DNA of 8,103 nucleotides from Bacteroidota bacterium (GTDB taxonomy: Bacteria > Bacteroidota > Bacteroidia > Chitinophagales > LD1). The translations under genes were made by a program, and so were the position numbers. The stretch spans positions 1-8,103 of the forward strand of contig CANGXE010000053.1 in NCBI GenBank assembly GCA_947457525.1, given 5' to 3'. Below are positions 6,419-8,103 of the stretch, in pieces (the stretch's first letter is position 1; the number at the start of each line of letters is the position of its first letter). The notes beneath the pieces were generated by a model, which made no database searches, was not told the origin of the DNA, and saw only the letters and a list, made by a program, of their open reading frames with translations.

Positions 6419-8103
6419 ATGAAAAACTTTACTCTAGCGGTTGCCTTAATACTTTCCGCAGTATTAGGGACATCGGCACAAACAACAATTTACAGCCAAA
6501 ACTTTTCGGGGGCTAATTTGCCTGCAGGTTGGCAAAGTATTGACAATGCCACTGGTGGTAAATGGGCACGTAAAACCTCCGCTCATAGCTTCGCTTCTTC
6601 CACTGCATCAAACGGTTTTTACATTTTCGACTCAGATGCTGCCGGTGATGACGGCAAAGCAGAAGATGCAGACTTAATTACAGCTGCTATCAACTGCTCG
6701 TCTTCAAACTTCGTAGCGCTTCAATTTGAACAATACTTTCAACAGTTTCAAAGTAGCGAAGGCACCGTATCAGTGAGCACAGATGGTCAAACTTGGAATA
6801 CAGTTTATACGGTAAATACTACTTCCGATAACCCTGAAGTAGTAATTGTCAACATCTCTAGCTTTGCAGCGAATCAAGCCACGGTCTATCTAAAGTTTAA
6901 CTACATCGGCAATTATGATTATTGGTGGGCAATTGATGACATCAAATTGTTTGAACCACCGGCATACGATATTTCAATTGAAACGTTAAATATTCCTCGT
7001 TATGCAGGATTAAAAGACCAAGCTATTTCAGGAACAATCAAAAATAAAGGCTATTTACCGTTAAGTTCTTTTGATTTGAATTATACAGTAAATGGTGGTT
7101 CAGCCGTTAGTCAACCGATCACAGGAATTTATGTTGCTCCATTTGAAACATACAATTTCAACTTTAATCAAAAATTACAAATGCAAACTCCTTTAGTGTA
7201 TAGCGTAACCGTAAACGCTGTATCACCTAATGGAGCTGCTGATGTTAATCTGAATGATAATACAAAATCAAAAGATATAGTAGCACTAAGTGCTTTGCCT
7301 GATAAAAATGTATTAATTGAACAATTTACTACTGCACCGTGTCAATATTGTCCGGATGGGGCAGTTATTATGAAAGACATTTATACTACACTAAACTATG
7401 CAATTCCCGTTGCTTTACATGCAGGTTTTAGTACAGATGCAATGACCACAACAGAGGCCTCTGCACAAGCAGCAGCCTATATCAGCGGTGCGCCTTCAGC
7501 AACTATCGACAGAGTGCTTTTTGATGGTGAAGAAGAACTTGGTACCAACCGTGGCTCTTGGAAAGATTACACCATTTCGCGCTATGGCCAACTATCTCCA
7601 GCTTCTGTTTCTGCCACAAGTATATTTGATGTGACATCTCGAGAACTAAATGTTACCGTGTCGGCTAAATTTTATGGTCCTATTTCTGGAGACTTTAGAT
7701 TGAATGCTTATGTTGTGGAAGACAGTGTGACAGGAACAGGAAGTGGCTACAACCAAAGTAATGCATACAATGGTGCTACAGGACATCCATATCAGGGTGC
7801 AGGAAACCCGATTGTTGGCTATATACACCGTAATGTTGAACGAAAAGCTCTTGGAGGTACTTGGGGCACATCTGGCGTAATTCCTGCAACCACAGCAAAT
7901 GAAGGGGAATACACACAAAGTTACACGTACACAATCCCTGCTAACTTCAATGTAGATCGTTGTAGAGTTGTTGCTTTTGCGCATGAGTATAGCAACAACT
8001 ATAAAAGTGGTAAAAATGAAGTATTAAATGCGGTATCTGTTCCCCTAAATGGAACTCGTACTCAAAATGCAACACCTTCGGTTTACACGAACATCAATGC
8101 ACC
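6419..8103 (+). CDS. Secreted multidomain Omp28-related protein, 3' end beyond window
   Basis: An uninterrupted frame from the ATG at 6419 runs off the right edge (561 complete codons). Domains in order: signal peptide 1-20 (cleavage after TSA before QTT); a MAM-like/choice-of-anchor beta-sandwich at about 23-178, starting YSQNFSGANLPAGWQ and ending YWWAIDDIKLFEP, a pattern shared with cleaved-adhesin domains; a CARDB-like Ig-type domain at about 183-290 (DISIETLNIP, ISGTIKNKGY, LNDNTKSKDI); and from about 295 an Omp28-family thioredoxin-like domain with NVLIEQFTTAPCQYCPDG (CQYC at 308-311), GAPSATIDR, AYVVEDSVTGTGSGYNQ, LGGTWG and VLNAVSV. Other cysteines are Cys93 and Cys515. The family is named after a Porphyromonas gingivalis 28-kDa outer-membrane protein, and its precise role is not established. 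A T9SS sorting domain probably follows outside the window (inference). The presumed redox activity of CQYC is untested here. Confidence 0.87.
   Translation, partial: MKNFTLAVALILSAVLGTSAQTTIYSQNFSGANLPAGWQSIDNATGGKWARKTSAHSFASSTASNGFYIFDSDAAGDDGKAEDADLITAAINCSSSNFVALQFEQYFQQFQSSEGTVSVSTDGQTWNTVYTVNTTSDNPEVVIVNISSFAANQATVYLKFNYIGNYDYWWAIDDIKLFEPPAYDISIETLNIPRYAGLKDQAISGTIKNKGYLPLSSFDLNYTVNGGSAVSQPITGIYVAPFETYNFNFNQKLQMQTPLVYSVTVNAVSPNGAADVNLNDNTKSKDIVALSALPDKNVLIEQFTTAPCQYCPDGAVIMKDIYTTLNYAIPVALHAGFSTDAMTTTEASAQAAAYISGAPSATIDRVLFDGEEELGTNRGSWKDYTISRYGQLSPASVSATSIFDVTSRELNVTVSAKFYGPISGDFRLNAYVVEDSVTGTGSGYNQSNAYNGATGHPYQGAGNPIVGYIHRNVERKALGGTWGTSGVIPATTANEGEYTQSYTYTIPANFNVDRCRVVAFAHEYSNNYKSGKNEVLNAVSVPLNGTRTQNATPSVYTNINA

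Noticed and set aside
7646..7984. Minus-strand 112-codon open frame at the right end
   Set aside because: It overlaps the Omp28 domain coding frame, which has clear family motifs on the plus strand.
1..8103. CRISPR array, insertion sequence or tandem repeats
   Set aside because: No regularly spaced repeats, transposase frame or terminal inverted repeats are visible on either strand.

Overview
The window looks like a chromosomal segment of a Bacteroidota (Bacteroidetes) bacterium. The evidence is a fused single-anchor succinate dehydrogenase operon in the order C-A-B, a secreted protein with a type IX secretion (T9SS) C-terminal sorting domain, an Omp28-family outer-membrane/secreted protein, A-rich leaders without Shine-Dalgarno sequences, TAnnTTTG-type promoter elements, and a tmRNA tag ending in YAMAA. 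I cannot name a genus.

Layout. (1) 1-314, plus strand: the C-terminal end of a probable serine site-specific recombinase that enters from the left. Its reading frame runs through the ssrA terminator and into the 3' end of ssrA. (2) 280-646, minus strand: a complete one-piece tmRNA gene (ssrA) with tag GNYEYAMAA and a strong terminator at 235-270. (3) 748-1956, plus: a stand-alone protein resembling the lysine-ketoglutarate reductase half of animal/plant AASS. (4) 2069-5491, plus: sdhC-sdhA-sdhB, encoding complex II (succinate:menaquinone oxidoreductase or fumarate reductase), with a promoter element just upstream and a 13-bp bidirectional terminator just downstream. (5) 5566-6279, minus: a small secreted protein with a CX4C pair and a T9SS sorting domain. 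(6) 6419-8103, plus, cut by the window end: a secreted multidomain protein with a MAM-like/choice-of-anchor domain, a CARDB-like domain and an Omp28 thioredoxin-like domain with CQYC.

How the parts relate. The sdh operon is central metabolism (TCA cycle and electron transport). ssrA is the trans-translation ribosome-rescue RNA. The recombinase abutting the ssrA 3' end suggests that the left edge of the window is the boundary of an integrated element. The two secreted-protein genes are divergent from a 139-bp spacer; one has a lone cysteine pair and the other a thioredoxin-like CxxC domain, so a functional link is possible but unproven. No CRISPR array, insertion sequence or tRNA gene is visible, and no gene-free stretch exceeds 300 bases. 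I found no clear-cut new system. The points most worth a second look are the recombinase/ssrA junction and the divergent secreted pair.
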